Part shown: one piece after another, positions 33,678 to 43,130 of the stretch | How the letters are laid out: each line of letters begins with the position of its first letter | How positions within the stretch are numbered: position 1 is the stretch's first letter | NCBI GenBank assembly: GCA_002483135.1 | Contig: DLHI01000032.1 | Coordinates: 26,499-90,498, forward strand | Direction: 5' to 3' | DNA: 64,000 nt | From: Hyphomonadaceae bacterium UBA7672 | Lineage (GTDB): Bacteria; Pseudomonadota; Alphaproteobacteria; Caulobacterales; Hyphomonadaceae | Program-made: the position numbers and the translations under genes | Notes under the pieces: generated by a model | The model's database searches: none | Told to the model about the DNA's origin: nothing | Seen by the model: the letters and a program-made list of their open reading frames with translations, nothing else

Positions 33678-34523
33678 TCAGCCAGGCTCGGCGCCGGCGG
33701 TGTGCGGCGTATGCAGGCCCGTGGGCGACAGCGTGAAAATCTCGACGCCGGTCTCGGTGATGCCGACAGAGTGTTCGTATTGCGCAGACAGCGAACGGTC
33801 GCGCGTCTTGGCCGTCCAGCCATCCTGCATCAGGGCGACGTCGCGGCGGCCGAGATTGATCATCGGCTCGACGGTGAAGATCATGCCGGGGCGCAACTCC
33901 TCGCCCTGTCCGCGGCGGCCGAAGTGCAGGATGTTTGGTGAGTCGTGGAACACGCGGCCGAGGCCGTGGCCACAGAAGGCTTCGACGACCGAATAGCGCT
34001 GCCGTTCGGCATATTCCTGGATCGCGGCGCCAAGGTCGCCGAGGCGTGCGCCGGGCTTGATCGCCTCGATGCCCTTCATCATGGACTCGTAGGTGACATC
34101 CATCAGGCGCGAGGCTTTCCGCTTCACCGTGCCGACCGAATACATGCGCGAAGTGTCGCCATGCCAACCGTCAACGATGACGGTGACGTCGATGTTGACG
34201 ATGTCGCCATCCTTGAGCGCACGCTGCGGGCTGGGAATACCGTGGCACACAACTTCGTTGATGGAGGTGCAGACGGTGTGGCGATAGCCCTTGTAGAACA
34301 GGCAGGCCGGCAGGCCGCCACGCTCCAGCACGAACTCGCGCGCCAAATCATCGAGCTTGCCGGTGGTGACGCCGGGAACGACGTGGGGCGCCAGCATGTC
34401 GAGGCATTCGGCGGCCAGGCGGCCGGCCCTGCGCATGCCCGCGAAGGCTTCCGGCCCATGCAGCTTGATCTCGTTGGTGTGGCGCGGCGGCGCATCCGTG
34501 GCGTCGATGAATCCCATCGTCAT
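33678..34523 (-). CDS. map: Methionine aminopeptidase, type I
   Basis: A 281-residue dinuclear metallopeptidase that removes N-terminal Met from new proteins. The substrate His94 (CHGIPSP) and metal ligands Asp112 and Asp123 (NIDVTVIVDGWHGDTS) keep the spacing of E. coli MetAP (79/97/108); the later ligands lie in FCGHGLG, FTVEPMIN and YEHSVGIT. It has about 15 extra N-terminal residues. The ATG at 34523 follows AGAGG by 8 bases; ATG 34529 and 34559 are less likely. It is co-transcribed with radC. Confidence 0.95.
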   Translation of the reverse strand: MTMGFIDATDAPPRHTNEIKLHGPEAFAGMRRAGRLAAECLDMLAPHVVPGVTTGKLDDLAREFVLERGGLPACLFYKGYRHTVCTSINEVVCHGIPSPQRALKDGDIVNIDVTVIVDGWHGDTSRMYSVGTVKRKASRLMDVTYESMMKGIEAIKPGARLGDLGAAIQEYAERQRYSVVEAFCGHGLGRVFHDSPNILHFGRRGQGEELRPGMIFTVEPMINLGRRDVALMQDGWTAKTRDRSLSAQYEHSVGITETGVEIFTLSPTGLHTPHTAGAEPG

Positions 34524-34598
34524 GGGCATGTCCTCTCGTGTCGGCCGCCTACCTAGCACGGCCTGCGCCCGCTTGCGAACGCCGGAATTGGGCCTGAT

Positions 34599-35027
34599 CT
34601 AGTTCAGCTTGGCCCGGCGCCGGGGCGGCTCAGGCGCGAAAGGCTTGGGGATCGGCAGGGCGGGCACGCCCTCCTCGATCAGGTCCTTGGCCTCATCGGG
34701 CGTCACCTCGCCCCACACGGGCCGGTGTTCGGCTTCGCCATAATACATGGCGCGCGCCTCGCTGGCGAAGCTGTCGCCGATATAGTCGTGCGTCGAGGCG
34801 ATGTGTTCGCGGATTTCCGCGGCGGCCTTCGCGGCGGCGACTTCGGCGGGCACAGCCCTGTCCGATGAACGGACGGTGGGAGCCATGATCTGCTTGTGGA
34901 CGTCGGTCGATCCGCACTTGGGGCATTCGATCAGCTTGCGCTTGCGCTGGCGGTCATACGCCTTCGAGTCCGAGAACCACGCCTCGAACTCATGTTCCCC
35001 CACACATGCGAGAGAGTAGCGGATCAA
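34599..35027 (-). CDS. DUF1178 zinc-ribbon protein
   Basis: A 142-residue DUF1178 protein: MIRYSLACVGEHEFEAWFSDS with one Cys, then ECPKCGSTDVHKQIMAP with a CxxC, giving a small zinc site, followed by a helical region and a Pro-rich end. The function is unknown. It lies 15 bp downstream of grxC, an arrangement common in alphaproteobacteria, which suggests a link to redox or metal handling. Confidence 0.9.
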   Translation of the reverse strand: MIRYSLACVGEHEFEAWFSDSKAYDRQRKRKLIECPKCGSTDVHKQIMAPTVRSSDRAVPAEVAAAKAAAEIREHIASTHDYIGDSFASEARAMYYGEAEHRPVWGEVTPDEAKDLIEEGVPALPIPKPFAPEPPRRRAKLN

Positions 35028-35042
35028 GTCAGTTGTCTCCCT

Positions 35043-35315
35043 TCAGGCGACTGCGGGTTCGGCCAGCAGCGGATCGAGCCGGCCCTGGTAGTCGAGGTCG
35101 TGGATATCGTCCGAGCCGCCGACATGGCGACCGTTGATGAAGATCTGGGGGAAAGTGCTGCCGCCATGGCTGCGCTGGATCATCTCGCGACGCTTGTCCA
35201 TGTCGTCGCCGGCCCGATATTCGACAACCTCCACGCCCTTGGAGGCGAGCAAGGACTTCGCCCGCGTACAGTAGCCGCAATACTCCCGCGTATAGATTTC
35301 GACCCGCGCCGGCAC
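35043..35315 (-). CDS. grxC: Glutaredoxin 3
   Basis: A 90-residue glutaredoxin: active site YCGYC (Cys13-Cys16), the cis-Pro in GGSTFPQIFING and the glutathione-binding GGSDDIHDL near the C-terminus. It reduces disulfides and mixed glutathione disulfides in the cytosol. The ATG start opens a small operon with DUF1178. Confidence 0.95.
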   Translation of the reverse strand: MPARVEIYTREYCGYCTRAKSLLASKGVEVVEYRAGDDMDKRREMIQRSHGGSTFPQIFINGRHVGGSDDIHDLDYQGRLDPLLAEPAVA

Positions 35316-35415
35316 CGCCGAACTCCTGATCCTGAACGTGACACCCTGATGGTGACCGTTCGAAGCTGAACATCACATTATTACAGAGCGCTGAAACTCT
35401 GGAATCGTTCCAAAA

Positions 35416-36228
35416 CTATATGGTCATGCTCCGCGGGCCTGCAACACGGGCAAGTGTGATCACATCGACGCAGTCGGCGCCTGCACGTTTCAGCGTCCTG
35501 GCGCAGGCTTCCGCAGTGGCGCCGGTGGTCAAAACATCATCAACCAGCAGCACCCGCTTGCCCTTCACCAGTTTCAGCCGGCTGCCCCGCACGCGGAAAG
35601 CGCCCTGCACATTCCGCCGCCGGGCATCCGCCGACAGGTTGCCCTGGATCGGCGTGGAGCGGGCTCGCTTGAGGGCGTCGACCGACAGGCGCACGCCGCT
35701 CGTCCGCGACAGGGCGGCGGCCAGCCAGCCCGACTGGTTGAACCCCCGCCGGATCAGCCGGAAGTAATGGAGCGGAACGGGCGTGATCAGGTCGGCATCG
35801 GCCAGCAATTCCGACCCTGCCGCCGCCATCCAGCCGGCCAACGTCGCCAAACCATCGCGGCGGCCCTGGTATTTAAGCCCTAGAACAAGCTCGCGCGAGA
35901 CGTCCCCGTAAATCAGGGCTGCGCGGGCACGATCATAGGCGGGTAGTCGGACGAGGCAGGCGCCACAGAGCTGGTCTGGCTCGACAGCGATTTCGAACGG
36001 CATGCCACAGGCCCGGCACTGGGCGCCGGTTATGAAATTGAGCTTTGACCAGAGTTCGGGCTCCAGCGGCCCCGGCCCAGGCAATTCCCGGTGCGTAATC
36101 AACGACCTCTGCGGCCAGATCAGCCCGGCCAGCCGCCTTGCCGCCCGCACATGTCCGGACGAGCGGCCACGGCGCGGCTTACCGGCGCGCCCGTCCGTCG
36201 CTACATAGGCGTCAGATGACGTCTTCAC
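35416..36228 (-). CDS. comF: ComF-family phosphoribosyltransferase-like protein
   Basis: A 270-residue protein with a basic N-terminus, a zinc-finger region of two CxxC pairs (AQCRACGMPF and QLCGACL) and a PRTase core ending in the PRPP loop VLLVDDVLTTGAT. ComF proteins take part in DNA uptake in naturally competent bacteria; elsewhere the role is unclear. The GTG at 36226-36228 follows an AGGGGGG run by 5 bases. It is divergent from the methyltransferase at 36270, leaving only 41 bp for both promoters' proximal parts. A downstream start would shorten the basic N-terminus. Confidence 0.88.
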   Translation of the reverse strand: MKTSSDAYVATDGRAGKPRRGRSSGHVRAARRLAGLIWPQRSLITHRELPGPGPLEPELWSKLNFITGAQCRACGMPFEIAVEPDQLCGACLVRLPAYDRARAALIYGDVSRELVLGLKYQGRRDGLATLAGWMAAAGSELLADADLITPVPLHYFRLIRRGFNQSGWLAAALSRTSGVRLSVDALKRARSTPIQGNLSADARRRNVQGAFRVRGSRLKLVKGKRVLLVDDVLTTGATAEACARTLKRAGADCVDVITLARVAGPRSMTI

Positions 36229-36269
36229 CCATTCCCCCCTCAGCCTCCCCTAATGGGAAGGCCGACCCC

Positions 36270-37157
36270 ATGCGGATCTTCGACCGCAGCCTGCACGCGC
36301 GCCGACGCGCCCGTGCAGCGGCCGGCTATGGCGGCTATTCTTTCCTGAAAAAGGTCGCGGCGGAAGACATTGCCTTGCGCCTCGGCGCCATCAATCGCCG
36401 ATTTGATCGGGTGCTGGACCTTGGCGCACATGATGGCTTGCTGGCGAACACGCTTCGCGGCGACCCGCTGGTGGGACCCCGTCTTGGCGAGATCACCACG
36501 GCGGACCTGTCGCCCGCGTTCGCGCCGGACGTCATTGCCGACGAGGAAGCGCTGCCCTTCGCCGAAGGTACGTTCGACCTGGTTGTCTCCGCCCTGTCGC
36601 TGCACTGGGTCAACGACCTCCCCGGCGCGCTGATCCAGGTCCGCCGTGTCCTGAAGCCCGACGGACTGTTCATCGGCGCCGTGCTGGGCGGACGAACGCT
36701 CAGCGAGTTGCGCCAGTCGCTGCTGTCGGCGGAAGAGGAACTGCGCGGCGGCGCGGCCAACCGCGTCTCGCCCTATCTCGACGTGATCGACGGCGCCGGC
36801 CTTCTCCAGCGTGCTGGCTTTGCAATGCCGGTGGCGGACAATGACGCGCGGACAGTGCGCTACGCCCATCCCCTGAAGCTGCTCGGCGACCTGCGCGGCA
36901 TGGGCGAGACCGCCGCTTTCGCCAGCCGCGAGGCGCCGCCGCTGACACGGGGGATACTGATGCGTGCGATGGAGACCTACACCCGGCGATTTTCCGATCC
37001 GGACGGACGCGTACGCGCGACATTTGAATTTGTGACGCTATCAGGCTGGGCGCCCTCGCCCGACCAACCGAAGGCCAAGCGACCGGGCAGCGCAACGGTG
37101 CGTCTTGCCGACGCGCTTGGCGTGCGCGAACAGGGCGCGGGCGAAAAGGCAGGCTGA
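36270..37157 (+). CDS. Class I SAM-dependent methyltransferase (NDUFAF5/BioC-like)
   Basis: A cytosolic protein of 295 residues. The SAM site shows VLDLGAHDG (motif I) and a later DEEALPFAEGTFDLVVSALSLHWVNDLPG block, typical of methyltransf_11 proteins; VLKPDGLFIGAVLGG is motif post-III. The whole resembles NDUFAF5, an arginine hydroxylase/methyltransferase-like assembly factor of complex I, and the BioC group. The ATG at 36270 has GAAGG 9 bases upstream; an in-frame ATG at 36216 would overlap comF. Confidence 0.82.
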   Translation: MRIFDRSLHARRRARAAAGYGGYSFLKKVAAEDIALRLGAINRRFDRVLDLGAHDGLLANTLRGDPLVGPRLGEITTADLSPAFAPDVIADEEALPFAEGTFDLVVSALSLHWVNDLPGALIQVRRVLKPDGLFIGAVLGGRTLSELRQSLLSAEEELRGGAANRVSPYLDVIDGAGLLQRAGFAMPVADNDARTVRYAHPLKLLGDLRGMGETAAFASREAPPLTRGILMRAMETYTRRFSDPDGRVRATFEFVTLSGWAPSPDQPKAKRPGSATVRLADALGVREQGAGEKAG

Positions 37158-37164
37158 GCGCCGG

Positions 37165-37344
37165 TTACGGCGCGGAGTCGAACCCGGCCTGCACGGCGGT
37201 GAACGAGTTGTTGGTGTTCGAGCCGATGGCCGAAGCGCCGCCGACGATCGCCAGCGAGATGATGCCCGCGATGAGGCAGTACTCGACCACGGTCGCGCCG
37301 GAGCGATCCTTGAGCAGCTTGAGAAAGAGGCTAAGAGTTTTCAT
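37165..37344 (-). CDS. Flp/Fap-type pilin
   Basis: A 59-residue gene below common size cut-offs. A short basic leader (MKTLSLFLKLLKDRSG) is followed by the type IVb pilin cleavage context G/ATVVEY, with Glu at +5 and Tyr at +6 of the mature protein, then a hydrophobic helix (CLIAGIISLAIVGGASAI) and a short polar tail ending FDSAP. This is the classic Flp pilin layout, with Cys instead of the usual Gly after the Tyr. The ATG overlaps the mutT stop (ATGA, 37341-37344), so translation is coupled. No tad/cpa export genes are in the window, so assembly must use a machine encoded elsewhere. Confidence 0.88.
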   Translation of the reverse strand: MKTLSLFLKLLKDRSGATVVEYCLIAGIISLAIVGGASAIGSNTNNSFTAVQAGFDSAP

Positions 37345-37757
37345 GCGCGTGCCGCCTTCGACCAGTCAATGAAACGCTCGAACAAGGGCAAGTCCGCGGC
37401 AGGAGCCGGATAGCTCCTGATTTCCGCGTCAGACACCCAGGCGAGCTGTTGGCCCTCCTTGGATTCGACTTCGCCTTCCCACTTCCGGATGAGGAACACC
37501 GGCATCAGAAGATGAAACCGTTCATAGGCGTGCGAGGCAAACGCGAAAGGCGACATGTCGGCTTCGTCAACGTGGACGCCCAGCTCTTCCATCAGTTCGC
37601 GCGTGAGCGCGCCCTGAGGGCTTTCGCCGGCTTCAACCTTGCCGCCTGGGAATTCCCAGAGACCCGCCATCGTCTTTCCCTCGGGCCGCTGCGCAAGCAG
37701 CAGACGCCCGTCGCTTCGAACAAGCGCAGCCGCTGATACGATCATGAGCGTGCGCAT
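37341..37757 (-). CDS. mutT: MutT-type Nudix hydrolase (8-oxo-dGTPase)
   Basis: A 138-residue Nudix protein. The box runs from Gly39 to Gly60 (GKVEAGESPQGALTRELMEELG) with all catalytic Glu residues in place. The N-terminal strands and QRPEGKTMAGLWEFPGG are typical of 8-oxo-dGTP diphosphatases that cleanse the nucleotide pool. It lies 45 bp after argJ in the same direction and overlaps the pilin gene by 4 bp. Confidence 0.93.
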   Translation of the reverse strand: MRTLMIVSAAALVRSDGRLLLAQRPEGKTMAGLWEFPGGKVEAGESPQGALTRELMEELGVHVDEADMSPFAFASHAYERFHLLMPVFLIRKWEGEVESKEGQQLAWVSDAEIRSYPAPAADLPLFERFIDWSKAARA

Positions 37758-37802
37758 GGTCGTCTTCTCATGTTTGGGTAAGCGTGACGTGCAGCCGTTG
37801 TC

Positions 37803-39056
37803 TCAACTTCTGTAGGCGCCGTTTATCTTCACGTAACCATCGGTGAAATCACACGTCCACACGCGTGCGCGGCCATGGCCAAGCCCGAGATTGGCGCGGA
37901 TGAAGACTTCCTGGCCCGACACGGCGCGCGTGGCCGCCTCTTCCGAATAGGTGGGCGCGCGCGCACCATCCCGGGCGACCAGATGATCGCCAAACCACAA
38001 CGTAAGCTGGTCGCGCTCGACGGGTTCGGAGGTCTTGCCGATCGCCATGACGACCCGGCCCCAGTTGGCGTCGCCGGCCGCGATCGCCGTCTTCACCAGA
38101 GGCGAATTGGCGATCGAGCAGGCAATGACCTTGGCGGAAGCGTCGCTTGCCGCGCCTTCCACCGTGATCTCGATGATCTTCGAAGCGCCCTCGCCGTCGC
38201 GCACGATCTGAGTCGCAAGATCTTCCAGCACGCGATGCAACGCCGCCACGAAGTCCGCCAGCCTTGGATCGTCCGGATCGTGGATCGGCTCGCCGCCGGC
38301 CGCTCCCGTTGCGAAGAACAGCAGCGTGTCGGAGGTCGAGGTATCGGAATCCACCGTGATGCAATTGTAGGTTAGATCGCTCAGCCGCGAGATCAGCGCC
38401 TGGCAGACACTCGGCGCCAGCGCCGCGTCGGTGAATACGTAGTTCAGCGTCGTCGCCATGTTCGGCTGGATCATGCCCGACCCCTTGGCGACGCCAACGA
38501 TCGACACGTTGCGGCGGTTGAGATCAACCGTCTCGCCCGCCGCCTTCGCGAACGTATCGGTTGTGCGGATGCAGTTGGCGACCTTCTCCCAGTCTGGCGC
38601 GCCAAGCCTTTCCCACACCTTCTCCACACCGCCCGATACGATGTGCGGCGGCAGCGGCTCGCCGATCACGCCGGTAGCGGAGAGATAGACTTCGTGTTCG
38701 CCGCAGCCGGACTTGCCAACGGCGGAGGCGATGGTGGCGGCGTTCTTCGCAATGCCCGCGGCGCCTGTGAAAGCATTTGAATTGCCGGTGTTGACCACCA
38801 GGACGCGCGCCCTGCCTCCACCCTCCTTCAGCGCGGCGCGACAGCGGTCCACATCGTCGGAACGGGTCGACGACTGGGTGAAGATTCCCCCGACACATGC
38901 GCCCTGGGGAAAGTGCATCACCAGAAGATCATCCCGCACCTTGCCTTTGTAGAGGCCGAGCGAATGCGTCGCCGCCTCGATCCCCGCCACCTTCGGCAGG
39001 ACGGGAAAGCGCGCGGGTGCGAGCGGTGAAACCGGCAGGTCGGTCGCAGTAGCCAA
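37803..39056 (-). CDS. argJ: Bifunctional ornithine acetyltransferase/N-acetylglutamate synthase
   Basis: A 417-residue self-cleaving enzyme of the cyclic arginine pathway. The autoproteolysis site is Ala201/Thr202 in NMATTLNYVFTDA; the new N-terminal Thr is the nucleophile. Other blocks: CVGGIFTQSSTRSDDVDRCR, LVVNTGNSNAFTGAAG and TVDSDTSTSDT. The start is a TTG at 39056 with AAGGG 8 bases upstream, overlapping the ppiC stop region; the N-terminus LPVSPLAPARFPVL fits the family. It complements argD and argF elsewhere in the window. Confidence 0.95.
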   Translation of the reverse strand: MATATDLPVSPLAPARFPVLPKVAGIEAATHSLGLYKGKVRDDLLVMHFPQGACVGGIFTQSSTRSDDVDRCRAALKEGGGRARVLVVNTGNSNAFTGAAGIAKNAATIASAVGKSGCGEHEVYLSATGVIGEPLPPHIVSGGVEKVWERLGAPDWEKVANCIRTTDTFAKAAGETVDLNRRNVSIVGVAKGSGMIQPNMATTLNYVFTDAALAPSVCQALISRLSDLTYNCITVDSDTSTSDTLLFFATGAAGGEPIHDPDDPRLADFVAALHRVLEDLATQIVRDGEGASKIIEITVEGAASDASAKVIACSIANSPLVKTAIAAGDANWGRVVMAIGKTSEPVERDQLTLWFGDHLVARDGARAPTYSEEAATRAVSGQEVFIRANLGLGHGRARVWTCDFTDGYVKINGAYRS

Positions 39057-39066
39057 GTGTGAACCC

Positions 39067-40161
39067 TTATTGCGGAGTGGGTGCGGGCGCGGGGGCCTCG
39101 CGTGTCTCGGCGGCCGTCCCGCCTGAAGGTGGCGGCGCTGGCCGGCTCGCCGGAGCCGTCACCGGCGGGGTGGTTGCTGCAGCTGCGGCCGGAGGCGGCG
39201 CTGGCTCAGGCGCCGCTCCGTCTGCTGGCGCGGTCGCCGGCTCCGGCGAAGGCCTGGGCGCCGGGCGAACCGGCGCGGGTTCAGCGGGCCGTGCGCCATG
39301 CGGCGAGTTGCGCTTCACGATGCTGGCGTCGGCGCGCAGTTCGGTCAGGATCTGTTCGAGCTGCTGCGCCTTGAGATAGCGTTCGATGCGATCACGCAGC
39401 TCCTCGATCGATGGCGGGCGCCGCTTGCGCACCTCCTCGACCTTCACGATGTGCCAGCCCTGCGCATCCTCGAACGGACGCGAGACGCCGCCTTGGGCGA
39501 CTTCGCGGATGACGCGGGCAAATTCGGGCGAGGCGTCCTCGGCCGTCATATAGCCCAGGTCGCCGCCGTCCATGCGGGTCGCCTCGTCTGCCGAGCGGCG
39601 GGCGGCGGTCACCGCGAAGTCGGCGCCGGCCTTGATCTCGGCGGCGATTTTGTCGATCGCGTCCTTGCTGGGCGCGAGGATGTGGCGCAACCGCGCCTCG
39701 TTCTCCATCTGCTGTTCGAGCAGTTCGACCTGCGTCTCATACATCTTGCGGATTTCCGCCTCGTCGATCCGCTCGGAGGCGATCACGTCGAGCAGGATGT
39801 TGCCGAGGATATTGTCGCGGGCCGTCTCCAGCCGGTGGCGTGCTTCCGGGTCTTCATCGAGCCCCCGGGCGATCGCCTCCATGGACAGGAGTTTCACCTC
39901 GATCAGCTGGTCGAGGATTTCGTCGAATTCGACGCTGCTGGGTTCCAGCGTTTCGCCCTCCTCGATCACCCCCTTCATCCGGGCCTCGAGTTCCACGTCG
40001 GCGACATAGATGATCTGGCCGTTAACCGTTGCGGCCTCGGCCGACCGGTCGATGGACACGGCGGCCGGTTCGGGCGCCTCCTCGCCGCCACAGCCAGCAA
40101 GCGCGACCGAAGCGCACAGAAACAGGGCGTAGACCCAACGGAAGCGTGACCCAAAAGCCAT
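39067..40161 (-). CDS. Parvulin-type peptidyl-prolyl isomerase, lipoprotein
   Basis: A 364-residue envelope foldase. The lipobox VALAGC lies near residue 24, then a SurA/PrsA-like helical chaperone part (YVADVELEARMKG through ERIDEAEIRKMYETQ), a parvulin domain (ARLRHILAPSKD, ADFAVTAARRSADEAT, GGDLGYM, GWHIVKVEEVR) and a roughly 70-residue Pro/Ala-rich low-complexity tail. It should help outer-membrane protein folding in the periplasm. The ATG at 40161 has GAGGAG upstream; the frame open to 40335 is rejected. It is divergent from secA and upstream of argJ. Confidence 0.9.
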   Translation of the reverse strand: MAFGSRFRWVYALFLCASVALAGCGGEEAPEPAAVSIDRSAEAATVNGQIIYVADVELEARMKGVIEEGETLEPSSVEFDEILDQLIEVKLLSMEAIARGLDEDPEARHRLETARDNILGNILLDVIASERIDEAEIRKMYETQVELLEQQMENEARLRHILAPSKDAIDKIAAEIKAGADFAVTAARRSADEATRMDGGDLGYMTAEDASPEFARVIREVAQGGVSRPFEDAQGWHIVKVEEVRKRRPPSIEELRDRIERYLKAQQLEQILTELRADASIVKRNSPHGARPAEPAPVRPAPRPSPEPATAPADGAAPEPAPPPAAAAATTPPVTAPASRPAPPPSGGTAAETREAPAPAPTPQ

Positions 40162-40415
40162 CCAGAGGCTCCTCAAGCTGCTAAAGGCAGTCAGGGTTTC
40201 CAGTGCCTGGCCAGTGGTCGGATTGACACTGGGAATGCTGGTCCTTACGTCTCGCCAAGGCGCAAGTCGAGGGACTTCCCGGATCGTTCCGGGGGAGTTT
40301 GCGGTTTGCCGCCTGTGTAGCCGAGGCCGGGTCATTCCCCCGTATACACGTGTGTTACAAGAGGGACGCCGCGACCATCTCGGCTCGCGTGAGGCTGGCA
40401 GGCGGATAAATCGGT

Positions 40416-43130
40416 ATGCTCGGGATCGCCCAGAAACTATTTGGTTCGGTCAACGAACGAAAAGTCAGGCCCTTCAAGTCCATCGTCCAGCGCATCAATG
40501 CCCTTGAGCCGGTGACCGAGGCGCTGTCGGACGAGGCGTTGCGCCAGCGCACCAAGGACTTCCGCCAGCAGGTCGCCAACGGCGCCAAGCTCGACGACAT
40601 CCTTCCCGAAGCCTTCGCCACGGTTCGCGAGGCCTCCAAGCGCGCGCTTGGCCTGCGTCATTTCGACGTCCAGCTGATCGGCGGCATGGTCCTCCACAAG
40701 GGCTGCATCTCGGAGATGCGCACCGGCGAGGGCAAGACGCTGGTCGCCACCGCGCCGGTCTATCTCAACGCTCTTGAAGGCCGGGGCGTCCACGTCATTA
40801 CCGTCAACGACTACCTCGCCAGCCGCGACGCGGAATGGATGGGCAAGGTCTATCGCTTCCTCGGCCTGTCGGTCGGCAAGATCGTGCACGGCCTCGACGA
40901 CGCGCAGCGCCGCGCCGCCTATGCGTGCGACGTCACCTACGGCACCAACAACGAATTCGGCTTCGACTACCTCCGCGACAACATGAAGTATTCACTGGCC
41001 GACATGGTCCAGCGCGGCCACCGCTTCGCCATCGTCGACGAAGTCGACTCGATCCTCGTCGATGAAAGCCGCACGCCGCTGATCATCTCCGGCCCGACCG
41101 ACGACCGCTCTGAACTCTACCAGGCAATTGACGCACTGATCCCCCAGCTCGGCAAGGATGACTACACGCACGACGAAAAGCAGCGTTCGGTTGTCTATTC
41201 CGAAAGCGGCAACGAGCGCATCGAGGAGCTGATGGTGCAGGCCGGCATCCTGCAGGGCTCGCTGTACGAACCTGCCAATATTTCGCTGGTCCACCACGCC
41301 AACCAGGCGTTGCGCGCGCACAAGCTGTTCCAGCGCGACAAGGACTACATCGTCAAAAACGGCGAAGTGGTGCTGATCGACGAATTCACCGGCCGCATGA
41401 TGACGGGTCGCAGGCTCTCGGAAGGCCTGCACCAGGCCATCGAGGCTAAAGAAAAGACCAAGGTGCAACCCGAGAACCAGACGCTGGCCTCGATCACCTT
41501 CCAGAACTATTTCCGCCTGTATGACAAGCTGGCCGGCATGACCGGCACGGCCTCGACCGAGGCGCAGGAATTCCAGGACATCTACAAGCTGGAAGTCGTC
41601 GAGATCCCGACCAACCGCAAGGTCCAGCGCATCGACGAAGACGACGTCGTCTACCGGACCGCGAAAGAGAAATACAAGGCGATCATCGCCGACATCCGCG
41701 ACTGCGTCCGCCGCAAGCAGCCGGTGCTGGTCGGCACGGTGTCGATCGAGAAATCGGAAGTGCTCTCGAACCTGCTGTCCGCCGAGAAGATCCCGCACCA
41801 GGTGCTGAACGCACGCCACCATGAGCGCGAGGCCCATATCATCGCGCAGGCCGGCATTCCCGGCGCCGTCACCGTCGCCACCAACATGGCCGGCCGCGGC
41901 ACCGACATCCAGCTTGGCGGCAACGTCGACATGCGGATGGCCGACGAGAGCGCGGCGATGGCCGAGAAGCTCGGTCGCGAGCTGACCGAGGAAGAAGCCA
42001 AGGAGCTGCGCGCGAAGATCGAGGCCGATGTCGCCGCCAAGAAGGCCGAAGCGCTGGCCGCCGGCGGCCTCTACGTTCTGGCCACCGAACGCCACGAAAG
42101 CCGCCGCATCGACAACCAGCTGCGCGGCCGCACCGGCCGTCAGGGCGACCCCGGCCGCTCCAAGTTCTACATCTGCCTTGAGGACGACCTGCTGCGTATC
42201 TTCGCGGCCGAACGCCTCGATTCCATCATGCGCGGCCTTGGCATCAAGGAAGACGAGGCCATCACCCACAAGTGGATGAACAAGGCGCTCGAAACCTCGC
42301 AGAAGCGCGTCGAGCAGCGCAACTTCGAGATCCGCAAGAACCTGCTGAAATTCGACGACGTCACCAACGACCAGCGCAAGGCCGTGTTTGAGCAGCGCAT
42401 CGAATTCATGCGCGCCTCGAACGTGACCGATACGATCACCGACATGCGCCACCAGTTGATCAACGACATGTGCCTGCGTCACATGCCCGAGAAGGCGTAC
42501 CAGGAACAGTGGAACATCAAGGATCTCGAGGAAGAGGTCGCCGACATCCTCGGCATTCCCGCCCCTGTGCGCGAATGGTCGAACGAGGAGGGCGTTGCAA
42601 CGCTCGAGATCGCAGAGAAGCTGCGCACGGCCGCTGACGCCTTCTACGCCAGCAAGGCTGCCGCTGTCGGCGAGGAACGCATGCGCTGGCTCGAGAAGCA
42701 GATCCTGCTGCAAGCTGTGGACACGCGCTGGCGCGAACACCTCTGGCATCTCGACCAGCTGCGCTCGGTCATCCATCTGCGCGGCTATGCCCAGCGCGAC
42801 CCGCTGAACGAGTTCAAGAACGAGGCCTTCACGCTGTTCGAACGCCTCCTCAGCGACCTGCGTTCGGACGTCACGCGCCTGCTGATGCGCGGCCAGTTCG
42901 TGACCGAAGCCCCTCCGGGCGCCGACACGGGCCCGGCCCGCACGCCGACGCAACACGCCGCCCGTCCGATGCCCGCGCCCGCGCAGGCCGCTCCGCAGCA
43001 GCAAGCGCAGGCCGGGGCCGCAAAGCCAGCAAGCTGGGCTGCGACGCCCCGCAATGCGCCCTGCCCCTGCGGCTCAGGCAAGCGCTACAAGAGCTGCCAC
43101 GGCGACGTGAGCAACGTCGCGCGGGCCTAG
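40416..43130 (+). CDS. secA: Preprotein translocase ATPase SecA
   Basis: A 904-residue motor of the Sec system. Nucleotide-binding domains show MRTGEGKTLVATAPVYLNAL (Walker A), VDEVDSILVDESRTPLIISGP (DEAD region), LASITFQNYFRLY and AGRGTDIQLGGNVD, with RGRTGRQGDPG of the second helicase half. The C-terminal linker is Pro/Ala/Gln-rich and ends in the zinc-binding SEC-C motif CPCGSGKRYKSCHG for SecB contact. The length is typical. The terminator lies inside the convergent gene that overlaps its last 4 bases. Confidence 0.98.
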   Translation: MLGIAQKLFGSVNERKVRPFKSIVQRINALEPVTEALSDEALRQRTKDFRQQVANGAKLDDILPEAFATVREASKRALGLRHFDVQLIGGMVLHKGCISEMRTGEGKTLVATAPVYLNALEGRGVHVITVNDYLASRDAEWMGKVYRFLGLSVGKIVHGLDDAQRRAAYACDVTYGTNNEFGFDYLRDNMKYSLADMVQRGHRFAIVDEVDSILVDESRTPLIISGPTDDRSELYQAIDALIPQLGKDDYTHDEKQRSVVYSESGNERIEELMVQAGILQGSLYEPANISLVHHANQALRAHKLFQRDKDYIVKNGEVVLIDEFTGRMMTGRRLSEGLHQAIEAKEKTKVQPENQTLASITFQNYFRLYDKLAGMTGTASTEAQEFQDIYKLEVVEIPTNRKVQRIDEDDVVYRTAKEKYKAIIADIRDCVRRKQPVLVGTVSIEKSEVLSNLLSAEKIPHQVLNARHHEREAHIIAQAGIPGAVTVATNMAGRGTDIQLGGNVDMRMADESAAMAEKLGRELTEEEAKELRAKIEADVAAKKAEALAAGGLYVLATERHESRRIDNQLRGRTGRQGDPGRSKFYICLEDDLLRIFAAERLDSIMRGLGIKEDEAITHKWMNKALETSQKRVEQRNFEIRKNLLKFDDVTNDQRKAVFEQRIEFMRASNVTDTITDMRHQLINDMCLRHMPEKAYQEQWNIKDLEEEVADILGIPAPVREWSNEEGVATLEIAEKLRTAADAFYASKAAAVGEERMRWLEKQILLQAVDTRWREHLWHLDQLRSVIHLRGYAQRDPLNEFKNEAFTLFERLLSDLRSDVTRLLMRGQFVTEAPPGADTGPARTPTQHAARPMPAPAQAAPQQQAQAGAAKPASWAATPRNAPCPCGSGKRYKSCHGDVSNVARA

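Noticed and set aside
40992..43004. 670-codon open frame antisense to secA
   Set aside because: It is a mirror of the GC-rich secA coding frame; no ribosome site, repetitive Val/Leu/Asp/Arg composition and no domain.
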